From Gp6-AA40 sp963818645 (GTDB lineage Bacteria > Acidobacteriota > Vicinamibacteria > Vicinamibacterales > UBA2999): a DNA stretch of 64,000 nucleotides. The stretch is taken from NCBI GenBank assembly GCA_963818645.1, contig CAWFTF010000018.1, forward strand, positions 62,001 to 126,000, given 5' to 3'. Under the pieces are notes generated by a model, which was given only the letters and a program-made list of their open reading frames with translations, was not told the origin of the DNA and ran no database searches. Each line of letters starts with the position of its first letter. Positions within the stretch are counted from its first letter, which is position 1. Position numbers and translations under genes: made by a program. Positions 8,275 to 17,779 of this stretch are shown piece by piece.

Positions 8275-11061
8275 GTGCATAGCCCGTGGCTGCCTCGAAT
8301 CGTCGCCTGGCACGCCCGGCTTTCGCTGGCACGGAAGCTGACCTTTCTCGGTGTCCTGACGAGCATTGTGTCGCTCGTCATCGCGATGACCGCCGTGCTC
8401 GCCTGGGATCTGTCGAGCGCGCGCACGAGGCTCGTTCGCGACACCGGCATGCTCGCCGACGTCATCGGATCCAATAGCACCGCGGCCGTCGCGTTCGGCG
8501 ACGCAAAAGCCGCGACCGATACTCTGGGCGCGCTGACCGTCAACGAAAGCATCGTCTCGGCCGCAATCTGGGCCAAGAATGGCGATCAACTCGCGCGATT
8601 CGAACGCGTGGCGCGGCCGACTATCAATCGCAGGCTCCCCGCCCGAGCGTTCGACATCGAGCCGCATCACCAGTGGAGCGAGTTTACCGACGGAGAATTG
8701 CTGCTCGCCCGTCCCATCGTGCTCGACGGCGAAGTCATCGGCACGGTCGTGATCGAATCCGACCTCTCGGTGCTCTGGGCGCAGGCGACCACCTCGGGGC
8801 TCGTCGTCGCTCTCGTCCTCATCGCGACGTTCGGCGTCTCCGTCATTCTGGCGTCGCGCATGCAGCGCACCATCTCGTCGCCACTGCTGCGTCTCACGTC
8901 CGTGACACGCGCCGTGACCAGGGACAGGGTCTACGACGTTCGCGTCGAGAGTCAGGGTGAGGGCAAGAACGAAATCGCGGACCTCATCGACGGCTTCAAC
9001 AAGATGCTTGCGGAGATCCATCGCCGCGATGTCGAGCTCGTGCAGCACAAGGAAGGGCTCGAGCGTACAGTCGACGCCCGAACTGCCGAACTCTCCGCGG
9101 TGAACGAGGACCTGACCATCGCGCGCGACAAGGCGATGGAAGCGAGCCGCGCGAAGAGCGAGTTCCTGGCAAACATGAGCCACGAGATCCGTACACCGAT
9201 GAACGGCATCATCGGCATGACGGAGCTCGCGCTCGGCACACCGCTGACACCCGAACAGCAGGACTATCTTCAGACGGTGCGGACATCAGCCGGATCGCTG
9301 CTCGAGATTCTCAACGACATCCTCGACTTCTCGAAGATTGAGTCTCGACGCCTGCGCCTCGAGTCGGTCGCCTTCGCGCTCGCCGACGTCGTCAACGAGG
9401 CGTTGCGACCGCTGGCCGTGCGCGCAGACCAGAAGGCGCTGGAGCTTCTCGTCGAAGTCGATCCCGCCGTTCCGTCCACACTCGTTGGCGATCCTCTGCG
9501 CCTGCGCCAGATCCTCGTCAACCTGGTTGGCAATGCCATCAAGTTCACGGAGAAGGGTCACGTGCTCGTGGCAATCAGGCGCGAGCCCGATCGCGACGAA
9601 CCCGGGATGCTGCAGTTCTCTGTGACCGACACTGGCACCGGCATCGCACTCGAGCATCAGGACGCGATCTTCAAGGCTTTCAGCCAGGCTGATGGTTCGA
9701 CGACGCGCAAGTTCGGCGGCACGGGCCTTGGCCTTGCGATCTCGTCGACGCTCGTGTCGATGATGCATGGCCGCATCTGGGTCGAGAGCGCGCCCGGAGA
9801 CGGCAGCACATTCAGCTTTACGGCGAACTTCGGCGTCGGCCCCGACGCGATGACCTCGCGCGAACGGCGGCTTCCACCCGGGCTTCGCGTGCTGGTCGTC
9901 GACGACAACGCCATCAATCGCCGCATTCTCGTAGGCCAGCTGACGCGCTGGGATATGACGCCGATCGTAGTGGCCGGTGGACGGGAGGCGCTCGAAACGC
10001 TGGTGAGCCTGAAGAAGAAGGGGGAGCGCGTAGACCTCATCCTGCTCGACGCGCAGATGCCGGGCATGGATGGCTTCGAGCTGGCCAAAGAGATCGGCTC
10101 GCGCGCAGACCTGACCGGCTCCACCATCATGATGCTGACTTCGTCTGGCCGGTACGACGATGCGGGGTTGTGCCGCGAGCTCGGCATTGCGGCGTGCCTG
10201 GCGAAACCGATCGCGTCGTTCGATCTCCATGCCGCGATCTGTGGCGTCCTCGATGCCGAAGCGGCGCGAGTCAAGAAGGCTGAAGAGCGGCTGGCGTCGT
10301 CCACGCCGCCGATGATCAGGGCCCGCAGAGTGCTGCTCGCCGAAGACAACATTGTCAATCAGCGCGTGGCCGTGGGTCTGCTCAAGCGACGGGGCCATCA
10401 CGTGACGGTCGTCGAGAACGGACGAGAGGCTGTCGATGCGGTCGGGCGCGAACAGTTCGACATCGTGCTGATGGACCTGCAGATGCCCGTCATGGGCGGG
10501 ATCGAGGCCACCAAGGCCATTCGCGAGCGCAAGCGGGACACCTCGCGCGATCACCTGCGCATTGTCGCAATGACCGCGCATGCCATGAGCGGCGACCGCG
10601 AGCGCTGCCTCGCCGCCGGAATGGACGGCTACCTGTCGAAGCCGACCGAATCCCGCACGCTCTTTGCCGAAGTGGAAGGTGACACCCTTACGCCGATGGC
10701 GCCGCCCATCGACGAGATCGATCTCGTCAGCCGCCTGCATGGCGACATGGAACTCGCCGCCGAGATCGTGCGCCTGTTCGCAGAGGAGTGCCCCACGCTC
10801 CTGCAGGACATTCGGATCGCGCTGGATCAGCGCGACTCCACAGCCGTCCGGCGTGCAGCACATACGCTGAAAGGCGCTGCCTCGACGGCAGCCGCGGTCG
10901 GCATTACCGAAACCGCAGCGCTGCTCGAGGTGCTGGCGGCCGAGGGCGACTTCGATGCGCTCGAGGGCGCATGGTTGCGCGTCACCACCGAAGCCAGCGC
11001 GTTTCAGACGGCGCGAATCACCCTCGATCGTGAACTGACGGAGGCCTCTTGCGAGTCCTGA
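8275..11061 (+). CDS. BarA-like hybrid sensor histidine kinase (CHASE8-like, HAMP, HisKA, HATPase, two receivers, Hpt)
   Basis: 928 residues from GTG at 8275. A transmembrane helix near 24-46 is followed by a periplasmic region resembling CHASE8 (LADVIGSNSTAAVAFGD), a second helix near 178-200, HAMP, and a kinase core with His303 in NMSHEIRTPMNG. The HATPase domain has NLVGNAIKF and GTGLGLAIS. Receiver 1 has Asp592 (LLDAQMPGMDG), receiver 2 has Asp734 (LMDLQMPVMGG), and the C-terminal Hpt domain has His863 (AAHTLKGAAS). All phosphorelay residues are intact. Domain order matches BarA/EvgS-type kinases. A response regulator overlaps its 3' end by 13 bases and is the obvious partner. The stimulus is unknown. 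A TonB-receptor remnant lies immediately upstream. Confidence 0.93.
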   Translation: MHSPWLPRIVAWHARLSLARKLTFLGVLTSIVSLVIAMTAVLAWDLSSARTRLVRDTGMLADVIGSNSTAAVAFGDAKAATDTLGALTVNESIVSAAIWAKNGDQLARFERVARPTINRRLPARAFDIEPHHQWSEFTDGELLLARPIVLDGEVIGTVVIESDLSVLWAQATTSGLVVALVLIATFGVSVILASRMQRTISSPLLRLTSVTRAVTRDRVYDVRVESQGEGKNEIADLIDGFNKMLAEIHRRDVELVQHKEGLERTVDARTAELSAVNEDLTIARDKAMEASRAKSEFLANMSHEIRTPMNGIIGMTELALGTPLTPEQQDYLQTVRTSAGSLLEILNDILDFSKIESRRLRLESVAFALADVVNEALRPLAVRADQKALELLVEVDPAVPSTLVGDPLRLRQILVNLVGNAIKFTEKGHVLVAIRREPDRDEPGMLQFSVTDTGTGIALEHQDAIFKAFSQADGSTTRKFGGTGLGLAISSTLVSMMHGRIWVESAPGDGSTFSFTANFGVGPDAMTSRERRLPPGLRVLVVDDNAINRRILVGQLTRWDMTPIVVAGGREALETLVSLKKKGERVDLILLDAQMPGMDGFELAKEIGSRADLTGSTIMMLTSSGRYDDAGLCRELGIAACLAKPIASFDLHAAICGVLDAEAARVKKAEERLASSTPPMIRARRVLLAEDNIVNQRVAVGLLKRRGHHVTVVENGREAVDAVGREQFDIVLMDLQMPVMGGIEATKAIRERKRDTSRDHLRIVAMTAHAMSGDRERCLAAGMDGYLSKPTESRTLFAEVEGDTLTPMAPPIDEIDLVSRLHGDMELAAEIVRLFAEECPTLLQDIRIALDQRDSTAVRRAAHTLKGAASTAAAVGITETAALLEVLAAEGDFDALEGAWLRVTTEASAFQTARITLDRELTEASCES

Positions 11062-11645
11062 TAGCCGACGATGATCCTGTCGCCGCGATGGCCGTGTCGC
11101 GCAGCATGTCGCACTGGGGCTTCGAGACGGTAGTCGTCCACGATGGACTCGCCGCCTGGGAGCACCTCACCTCCAGCGATCCGCCGTCGCTTGCGATCGT
11201 TGACTGGGAGATGCCTGGACTCGAGGGGCCGGAGCTGTGCCGGCGCGTGCGATCGGACACGGAGCGAGCGCATCTCTATTTGATTTTGTTGACCGCGCGA
11301 CACAGTTCGACCGATCTGGTCGCCGGACTCGAAGCCGGCGCCGACGACTATCTGATCAAGCCGGTGGACCTGAACGAATTGAAAGCGCGCGTGCGGGTCG
11401 GCGTGCGCGTGGTCTCGCTTCAGGCACGTCTCGCGGAGGAGGTCGCGGAACTCCAGGCAACGCTCGACAACGTCAGGCGTCTTCGCGGACTGCTGCCGAT
11501 CTGCGCCTACTGCAAACGTATCCGTGACGACAAGAATTATTGGCAGCGTGTCGAGGTCTACGTGTCGGAGCACACCGACGCGACGTTCACGCACGGCATC
11601 TGCCCTTCCTGCCTCGAAGAAGCGAAGGCGCAGCTGAACACCTAG
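11049..11645 (+). CDS. Response regulator with C-terminal Cys4 zinc-binding-like motif
   Basis: 198 residues from TTG at 11049, overlapping the hybrid kinase gene and therefore probably translationally coupled. Residues 1-120 are a receiver domain (IADDDP pocket, Asp52 in AIVDWEMPG, Lys in YLIKPVDL). A coiled-coil stretch (about 122-146) leads to a compact tail with CAYC (152-155) and CPSC (185-188), plus His175 and His182. This tail is seen at the end of many receiver and PAS proteins and looks like a zinc knuckle, but I know of no assigned function. There is no DNA-binding or enzymatic output domain, so output may be by protein contact. The HK-RR pair is inferred from overlap. Confidence 0.9.
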   Translation: MRVLIADDDPVAAMAVSRSMSHWGFETVVVHDGLAAWEHLTSSDPPSLAIVDWEMPGLEGPELCRRVRSDTERAHLYLILLTARHSSTDLVAGLEAGADDYLIKPVDLNELKARVRVGVRVVSLQARLAEEVAELQATLDNVRRLRGLLPICAYCKRIRDDKNYWQRVEVYVSEHTDATFTHGICPSCLEEAKAQLNT

Positions 11646-14600
11646 CTACGCGTCGCGCGCGACGGGCGACACGGCAGGCTCTCCCCCATCCAGCGTTCGA
11701 CGAACGAGCCGCGCCAGCTCGATCAAGCTGAATGGCTTGGCGATGTATGCGTCGGAGTGACGCGAGATGTCTTCTCGACTCAGATCTGCCAGATACCCGC
11801 TCGTGTAAATCACTTTGAGTCCCGGCCGATGACGACGCAGGCGCTCCGCCAGCTCCACGCCGTTCATGCCGTCCGGCATCACGATGTCGGTGATCAGAAG
11901 GTCTACTTCGTCGCCCCGCTGCCTCCACACATCCAAGGCATGCGGACCGCTCTGCGCCTGCAGCAGCCGGTATCCGAGATCCTGCAGCAGCTTGATCACG
12001 AGCGCGCGCACACCGGCTTCGTCCTCGACGACGAGGATCGTTTCCCGTCCGCGCGGCGGTGGCGCGGACGTGGTGACCGGAGCGGCCGCCGGCATTTCGG
12101 TTTCGACTCTCGGGAAGAACACTCGAAACTCAGTGCCGCGCCCAATCTGACTGTCCACTTCGATCCAGCCACCGTGCTGCTGAACGATTCCATAGGTAGT
12201 CGCCAGCCCCAGCCCTGTTCCCTTCCCGACATCTTTCGTCGTGAAGAACGGTTCGAAGATATGTGGCAGATGCTCCGACGCGATGCCGGCACCATTGTCT
12301 GCGACCCGCACGCACGCGCAGCTACCCGCAGAGCCCACGCGCGACGGATCCAACTCTGACAGGTCGATCAGAGACGTATCGATCGAGAGTCGCCCGCCTA
12401 CTGGCATCGCATCGCGGGCGTTGACCGCAAGATTGAGGAGCACCTGCTCGATCATCCCCGGATCCGCTCGAACGGCGAGCGGCTGCTCCGAGTACGTGAA
12501 CGTGACGACGATATCCTCGCCAAGGACGCGATGCAGGAGCCGAGTCACATTCGCCACGACGCTATTGAGATCGACGTCGCGCACTTCGATCGCCTGTCGG
12601 CGGCTGAACGCGAGGAGCTGGCGCGTGAGCGCGGTCGCACGCTGGGCGTTCTGAGACAGATCGGCGACAGAATCGCGTAAGTCCCCCGGCACGCGTTCGT
12701 CTGCCGCCACCTCCTCGGCGCGCCCGAGGATCACGGTGAGGATGTTGTTGAAGTCGTGCGCCACGCCGCCAGCCAGTCTGCCGATGGCCTCCAGCTTCTG
12801 GGCCTGACGAAGCTCCTGCTCGAGCCGCTGACGGTCCGCCTGCGCCGTGAGCGTCGAGAGCAGATTCGCGACGGCGAGCGCGAACGTCTGTTCGTCCGGC
12901 ATCCATCGTCGCGGCTCGCCGACGTGCTGGCACGAGAGAACGCCAACCGTCGCGCCGCGCGATCGAACAGGCACGCACATCACTGACGCGATGCCATTGG
13001 GCACGAGCAGTCGTTGTGCGAGCTCACTCGTGCGCGAGTCCGACCGCGCATCGGTGACAGCGAGCACGTCGGCACCAGCCAATGCACGGAAGTACGCAGG
13101 ACACGCGTCCTGACTCAGTGAAAGGCCTTCACTGTGCGTTCCGTCCGGCCACTTGAACAGATCCTGACATCGCGCGACGGTCCCGTTCTCGTCGTGCCGC
13201 CACACTCCCACGAGCGCAACAGAGAGCGTGTTCGCGACCACCTCGGTCATGCCGCGAACGATGTCCGTGAAGTCGTCCGGTGCGCTCAGGTCGCTCTTCG
13301 TCAGTTTCGTCAGCGCCGCTTCCTGTCGCGCGTATCGCTCGTTCGCGGTACGCAGCGCCGTCTCGGCCTGACGTTGATTCGCCAGAGTGCGCAAGGCGAC
13401 GATGCCGAAGGCGAGATCGTCGGCAAGCTCCTTCAGCAGCGTGGCCTCGGACGCGTCGAAGCCGGTCGGTTCACCCGAGCACAGCGTGAGGGCTCCGAAC
13501 GCGCGCCCATCCGTAGTCAGCGGGAGGGCCACGCATAAGCGGTACCCAAGGCGGACCGCTTCGTCACGCCATGGTCCGGCGGCTGTCGCCGCATTGAAGT
13601 CCTTGCAGACGGCGGGCTCACCCGTCCGAATCGCAGCGGCCATCTGCTCTCCCCCTTGCGCCGCCCATGCGATGCGCGCGTGACGATCCTCCTCATCCGA
13701 CGCAATCGCGATCGTCTGCACGTCCGATTCCGCGTCTCCCTCGGCGAAGCCGACCCATGCAACGCGGTAACCGCCATCGCGCACGATGACCTGACAGATC
13801 TCTCGCAGCAGCGTCGGCTCATCGGTCGCGTGCACGAGTACTTGATTGCAGTTGCTGATCGTTCGGAGCGCGCGGTTCGCGTGTCGCAGGTCTTCGTCGG
13901 CGCGCTTGCGCTCGGTAATGTCCTGAATCTGCGAAACGAAGTAGCGAGGGGCGCCATTGTCGTCCAGCACGAGCGACGAGTTCACCTGAACCCAGCGAAT
14001 CCGGCCATCCTTGTGCCGGTATCGCTTCACACGCCGAATCGTCTCGACTTCCCGATTGAGCATGCGCCGCGTTGCAACACGATCGTCCGCGGAATCATCA
14101 GGATGGGTAATCGACTCGAAGCCCGTCGCAAGCAGTTCCTCTGCGCTGTAACCGACGATTCCGCAGAGCGCCGGGTTGACTTCGAGGTACTCGCCCGACG
14201 TCGACACGAGCGCCATCCCGTTCGGTGAATAATGCATGGCCGATCGGAATCGTTCCTCACTCTCGCGCAGCGCGTCTTCGGCGTGACGCCGCACGCTGCT
14301 CTCCCGGCGGACCGTTGCGGCGATGTCGTTGAAGTGGCGATGGAGTTCGACGATCTCGTCGTGACCGCGACCGGCCGTCTCAACCGCCTCCGTCGCATCC
14401 GGTTCGAGCGGAGCTCCGGCGGCAAATTGCCCCATCGCATCGTGCAGACGTTCGATGCGGCGCGTGACCAGCGCGTGCAGGCTGATACCAAGACCCACGA
14501 CGGCGAGAAAGACCGCGATGGCACCCACTCCGAACTGGCGCAGCAATCGTTGCCGGTTGACTGCCTTCGACAGGCTGAGATCGTGGACGAGGAGAATCAG

Positions 14601-15122
14601 CGCGCCACGCGTGGCGCCCAACTCCCCTGGACCGACAGGCACCGTCGCAGGCAAGACGAAGGTCAGGAAGTTGCGATCGAGGCTGAACAGGCTCTCGGTT
14701 CGTCCATTGCTTCGCACGTTCCGCATCGTCTCTTCGACACGCGGATTCTCGTCGGCGGAAAGACCGAGTGCCGTCAGATCGAGCTGACGCCCAATCCAGC
14801 CGCGACGACTGCCGAGCACGACCTTGTTGTCGGGAGCGACGAAGACCGCTCCGCGAATCTCCTCGAAGACGGCAAGCTCACCGAACTCGCGCTGCGCAGT
14901 CTCGAGCTCACTGCGCTCGGCGGCCCGTTCTGTTCGACTCTGGATCTCTGTGGCGCGCACCATCTCGGCGCGCTCGAAGTCGCGCTCGAACGCCGCCTCC
15001 TGGATTTCGTTGGCAACGGTAAATAGCACCAGTCCCACAACGGCGGAGTACAGGGTGAGGAATAGCGGGAGCCGGAATCGAAGCGAGTGCAACACCGGGC
15101 CGGACGGATGTGCGAACGCCAT
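11646..15122 (-). CDS. Hybrid histidine kinase with periplasmic sensor, PAS, two GAF domains and receiver
   Basis: 1158 residues from ATG at 15122. Two membrane helices (about 15-37 and 198-218) flank a periplasmic region. HAMP, a PAS domain (about 285-410, ending SQIQDITERKRADE), GAF-like domains at about 425-570 and 600-770, and a HisKA domain with His789 (GGVAHDFNNILTV) follow. The HATPase domain has NLAVNARDAM and GTGLGLATTYG. The C-terminal receiver has Asp1079 (LLITDIVMPDGMNG). The start lies 3 bases after the stop of the substrate-binding lipoprotein gene, so the two are almost certainly translated together. A combined sensor in which the lipoprotein presents a ligand is plausible but inferred. 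It is convergent with, and abuts, the Cys4 response regulator. Confidence 0.93.
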   Translation of the reverse strand: MAFAHPSGPVLHSLRFRLPLFLTLYSAVVGLVLFTVANEIQEAAFERDFERAEMVRATEIQSRTERAAERSELETAQREFGELAVFEEIRGAVFVAPDNKVVLGSRRGWIGRQLDLTALGLSADENPRVEETMRNVRSNGRTESLFSLDRNFLTFVLPATVPVGPGELGATRGALILLVHDLSLSKAVNRQRLLRQFGVGAIAVFLAVVGLGISLHALVTRRIERLHDAMGQFAAGAPLEPDATEAVETAGRGHDEIVELHRHFNDIAATVRRESSVRRHAEDALRESEERFRSAMHYSPNGMALVSTSGEYLEVNPALCGIVGYSAEELLATGFESITHPDDSADDRVATRRMLNREVETIRRVKRYRHKDGRIRWVQVNSSLVLDDNGAPRYFVSQIQDITERKRADEDLRHANRALRTISNCNQVLVHATDEPTLLREICQVIVRDGGYRVAWVGFAEGDAESDVQTIAIASDEEDRHARIAWAAQGGEQMAAAIRTGEPAVCKDFNAATAAGPWRDEAVRLGYRLCVALPLTTDGRAFGALTLCSGEPTGFDASEATLLKELADDLAFGIVALRTLANQRQAETALRTANERYARQEAALTKLTKSDLSAPDDFTDIVRGMTEVVANTLSVALVGVWRHDENGTVARCQDLFKWPDGTHSEGLSLSQDACPAYFRALAGADVLAVTDARSDSRTSELAQRLLVPNGIASVMCVPVRSRGATVGVLSCQHVGEPRRWMPDEQTFALAVANLLSTLTAQADRQRLEQELRQAQKLEAIGRLAGGVAHDFNNILTVILGRAEEVAADERVPGDLRDSVADLSQNAQRATALTRQLLAFSRRQAIEVRDVDLNSVVANVTRLLHRVLGEDIVVTFTYSEQPLAVRADPGMIEQVLLNLAVNARDAMPVGGRLSIDTSLIDLSELDPSRVGSAGSCACVRVADNGAGIASEHLPHIFEPFFTTKDVGKGTGLGLATTYGIVQQHGGWIEVDSQIGRGTEFRVFFPRVETEMPAAAPVTTSAPPPRGRETILVVEDEAGVRALVIKLLQDLGYRLLQAQSGPHALDVWRQRGDEVDLLITDIVMPDGMNGVELAERLRRHRPGLKVIYTSGYLADLSREDISRHSDAYIAKPFSLIELARLVRRTLDGGEPAVSPVARDA

Positions 15123-15125
15123 CGC

Positions 15126-16104
15126 TTACCTTCGACATGCGGAAACACCGCTCGCCAATGGCCACCTGAAGAGCGGGTCGAATGGCGTCGACGCGGTCAA
15201 CAACCCTGCGCTCAGCAGCTGCCCCTGGAGCCGTGCGATCGTCGCCACGAGTTGCGGCCGCGGCACAGCAAGCCACTCGCGGCTTTCAGGCAGGCTGATT
15301 ATGCGGATCCGCTCCATCATCCGCTCGAATCCGGCGTCGGTCGTTCCCAGCCGGTTCGCTATCCAGCTTCGCGCCATCGACGACGCGGCAACTTCGGTGA
15401 CAGCACGGCTCCAGGCCGAGCAGAGTGCAGAGGCCTGTTGTTCGTGCGACTCGAGGTAATCCCTCCGAATGACGAGCACTCGCAGGATTTCGAACGGCGT
15501 CGAGATGCTGTTGAAGATCTCGACACCGCCCGCCTCGAGGATTTGCGAGCGAACTGGCTCGTACGTGACGACCGCGTCCACCTCGCGTCGGCGAAACGCG
15601 GCGAGGTGACGATATGGCGGGAGGTTGACGAGCCGCACGTTGCTCGCCGACGAGACCAGCCTGCTTGAGCGCGCGATCGAGCAGGTACGCGTTAACCGAA
15701 TTGATCTGGGCTGCCACGCGGCGATCCTTGAGATCAGCCGTCGTGATGAGATCGGGTTGAGCAACCACGGCATCACCGCCGCGCGATTCGTCGGACAGGA
15801 ACAGAATCACCGGGTCCACCGCACCTGACTGCGCGACGGCGAGCACTTCGTCCATGCTCAACCACGCGGCCTCGACGGCACGATTCCGAAACCCTCGCAT
15901 CACTTCGCCATCGTCCACGAACTCGACGAGACGGAATTCAGTGGGACTCAACCAGCCCTGGTCCTGGGCAAGGAACAACAACTCGTTGCTGGGCCAGTAG
16001 CCCGTTCCGATCCTCAGCGGAGGTTCGCGGTCGGCGCGGCATGCGGTGACCAGACTCGCGGCGATTACGAGTGCTGAAGCCAACGAATGCAGGCCTCTTC
16101 TCAT
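15126..16104 (-). CDS. ABC-type substrate-binding lipoprotein, SsuA/NMT1-like (frame change near 15645-15660)
   Basis: The N-terminal frame starts at ATG 16104 with a lipoprotein signal (SLVTAC, Cys22). It then reads as a nitrate/sulfonate/thiamine-precursor type binding protein: LRIGTGYWPSNELLFLAQDQ and later DLKDRRVAAQINSVNAYLL. After LKQAGLV the match moves one base (net +1) to a frame reading ASNVRLVNLPPYRHLAAFR, VDAVVTYEPVRSQILEAGG, and on to the stop at 15126. Both halves are well conserved, so an inserted base in the assembly is likely. There is no permease or ATPase gene nearby. The adjacent hybrid kinase suggests a sensing rather than uptake role, or that its transporter is elsewhere. 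Confidence 0.8.
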
Positions 16105-16117
16105 TCTGAGATGCGGA

Positions 16118-16690
16118 TCACCAATAGTCCGGCTCGTTTCCGCGCTGCCACTTGATATTGCAACCGATGCTCGGTTTCTGCGTCGCGGGGACGGCGATAC
16201 CCGCGAGCACCGCAGTTGCCGCAGCGCGAATGTCAGCGCCGGTCACCGGCACGGGACTTCGCGGACGGCTGTCGTCGAACTGGCCGCGATAGACCAGGGT
16301 TCCGCGAGCATCGAACAGGAACAGGTCAGGTGTGCACGCGGCCTTGAATGCCTTGGCGACGCTCTGCGTCTCGTCGAAGAGATACGGAAACGTGTAGCCC
16401 GCCTCCACCGCTTCCTGCCGCATGCCATCTGGCCCGTCCTCGGGAAACGCAACGGTGTCGTTGGAATTGATCCCGACGATGGCAAGACCGCGCTCTTGGA
16501 ACTCCGTCGCGAAGCGCGAGAACTCGCGACGGATGTGCCGGACGAACGGACAGTGATGACAGATGAACGCGACGAGCAGCGGACGCGATGCGAATGATTC
16601 TGAAGAGACAATCTCGCCAGTCGTCGACGGCAGACGGAAAACCGGCATCGTCGTGCCGAGCGCCAGCATCGTCGAAGGCGTGGCCGTCAT
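16118..16690 (-). CDS. Thioredoxin-fold (AhpC/TSA-like) protein
   Basis: 190 residues from ATG at 16690. A thioredoxin-like fold with the CHHC redox pair at residues 44-47 (AFICHHCPFVRHI), the NSND segment, VAKAFKAACTPDLFLFD and a cis-Pro-like TP. It ends in the family tail GCNIKWQRGNEPDYW. This soluble family occurs in many bacteria, and the exact substrate is not established. No signal peptide is seen, so it is probably cytosolic. It lies 13 bases upstream of the binding-lipoprotein gene and 51 bases after the TonB-like gene, so it may be cotranscribed with the sensor genes. A functional link is not shown. Confidence 0.88.
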   Translation of the reverse strand: MTATPSTMLALGTTMPVFRLPSTTGEIVSSESFASRPLLVAFICHHCPFVRHIRREFSRFATEFQERGLAIVGINSNDTVAFPEDGPDGMRQEAVEAGYTFPYLFDETQSVAKAFKAACTPDLFLFDARGTLVYRGQFDDSRPRSPVPVTGADIRAAATAVLAGIAVPATQKPSIGCNIKWQRGNEPDYW

Positions 16691-16741
16691 GGTTGAGCGG
16701 CCAGTATATGACGGGCAAACCGATGTGAGATGGAGTGCGAG

Positions 16742-17513
16742 CTAACGGAGCGTAAATGTCAGTTCGATCGTGACGAGGACGGCGACCGGTTCTCCGAACC
16801 GCGTGCCGGGAGCGAAGCGCCACTGCTTGGCGGCTTTGATGGCTTCCTGATCCAGTCCGAACGCCGAGTCCAACGAGCGAACAACCTCAACCTTGCCCAC
16901 GCTTCCGTCCGGAAGGACGACACACTCGAGCAGGACCGTTCCCTGGACCTTTGCCCGCATCGCATCGGCCGTGTACTGCGGCTTCACTTCGCGAAGCGGC
17001 TTGGGCAGGAGCACACCATTGCCAGGGCGATACGCACCGCCGCCGGTCCCACCTCCAAAGCCTTCACCGATACCTGAGCCCTGCCCTGGTCCGGCTCCCG
17101 TGCCGGTCCCGGATCCAAGAGACACGCTGTTGGATGCCTGAGTCGATTCGATGGTGCCCGGCGTCGTCACTGTCGCATCGAGCGTCTTCAGCGGAATCGT
17201 GATCGGTTCAACCGGTGGTGGTTCAACCGTGTGGCGGTGGCGTGGGCACCGGGGTAGGCGCTGGCTTGGGCTTGACGATCTCCGCCGGCTTGGGCGGATC
17301 GGGCATCTTGTTGCCACCGCCGCCACCACCGCCCGGGCCCGGATCGGACAACCAGACGATCTTCTCGGAGAGTTGCGGTGGAATAACGGCTTTGTAGACC
17401 TTCTCGGGAATCAGGTAGCTAATGAGCAGCACCAGCCCGACGATGAACAACTCCGTGAGGAATCCGGCACCGAGTGCGCCACCAATACGCTTGCTGTCCG
17501 GCTGCTCGAACAT
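16742..17513 (-). CDS. TonB-like energy-transducing protein (frame change near 17216-17235)
   Basis: The N-terminal frame starts at ATG 17513 (MFEQPDSKRIGG) behind a GAGG site eight bases upstream, rather than a GTG at 17552. A membrane helix (FLTELFIVGLVLLISYL) leads to a Pro/Gly/Lys-rich spacer (PDPPKPAEIVKPKPAP). The frame then moves +1 within a CCACCGCCACAC run and continues TVEPPPVEP, a Gly-rich spacer, and the C-terminal TonB domain (EVKPQYTADAMRAKVQGTVL, then DQEAIKAAKQWRFAPG). TonB domains couple the proton motive force to outer-membrane receptors. No exbB is adjacent, and an exbD lies 40 kb away. The frame change is probably an inserted base. Confidence 0.85.
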
Positions 17514-17659
17514 GAACCGGGCCTCACGCGGACCATCCCCCTCCGGGCGCACCGTTAGATGCTCCGACGTGGGTATGGATGGCTGATCCGGCCGCGTTCA
17601 GTCGGTGTCGACATAGCCTTAATGTTTGGTGACCTCTCCATTCTCCCCAAGGAGGAGTA

Positions 17660-17713
17660 GTGTCGCAAGCTGCAAAACAGGTGCCTCAGGAATTGCGCCG
17701 TGAATCGCGCTAG
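17660..17713 (+). other. Candidate 17-codon ORF behind a perfect Shine-Dalgarno site
   Basis: AAGGAGG at 17649-17655 sits four bases before GTG at 17660, which opens 17 codons (MSQAAKQVPQELRRESR) and a TAG at 17711. The ribosome site is the strongest in this stretch. It could be a leader peptide, a small protein, or the surviving start of a decayed gene, since nothing coding follows on this strand. The rest of 17514-17779 shows no gene I can support. Confidence 0.35.
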
Positions 17714-17779
17714 CGCCCTCTGTCTTAGACGCCCCCGCCACCGGGTTCGGTCGACTTTGGAGACAGTTTCGTGGGGGCA

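Noticed and set aside
8052..8282. The 76-codon frame before the hybrid kinase as an intact small gene
   Set aside because: Its only recognisable part is a truncated TonB-receptor plug, and it ends inside the kinase start, so I treat it as a relic.
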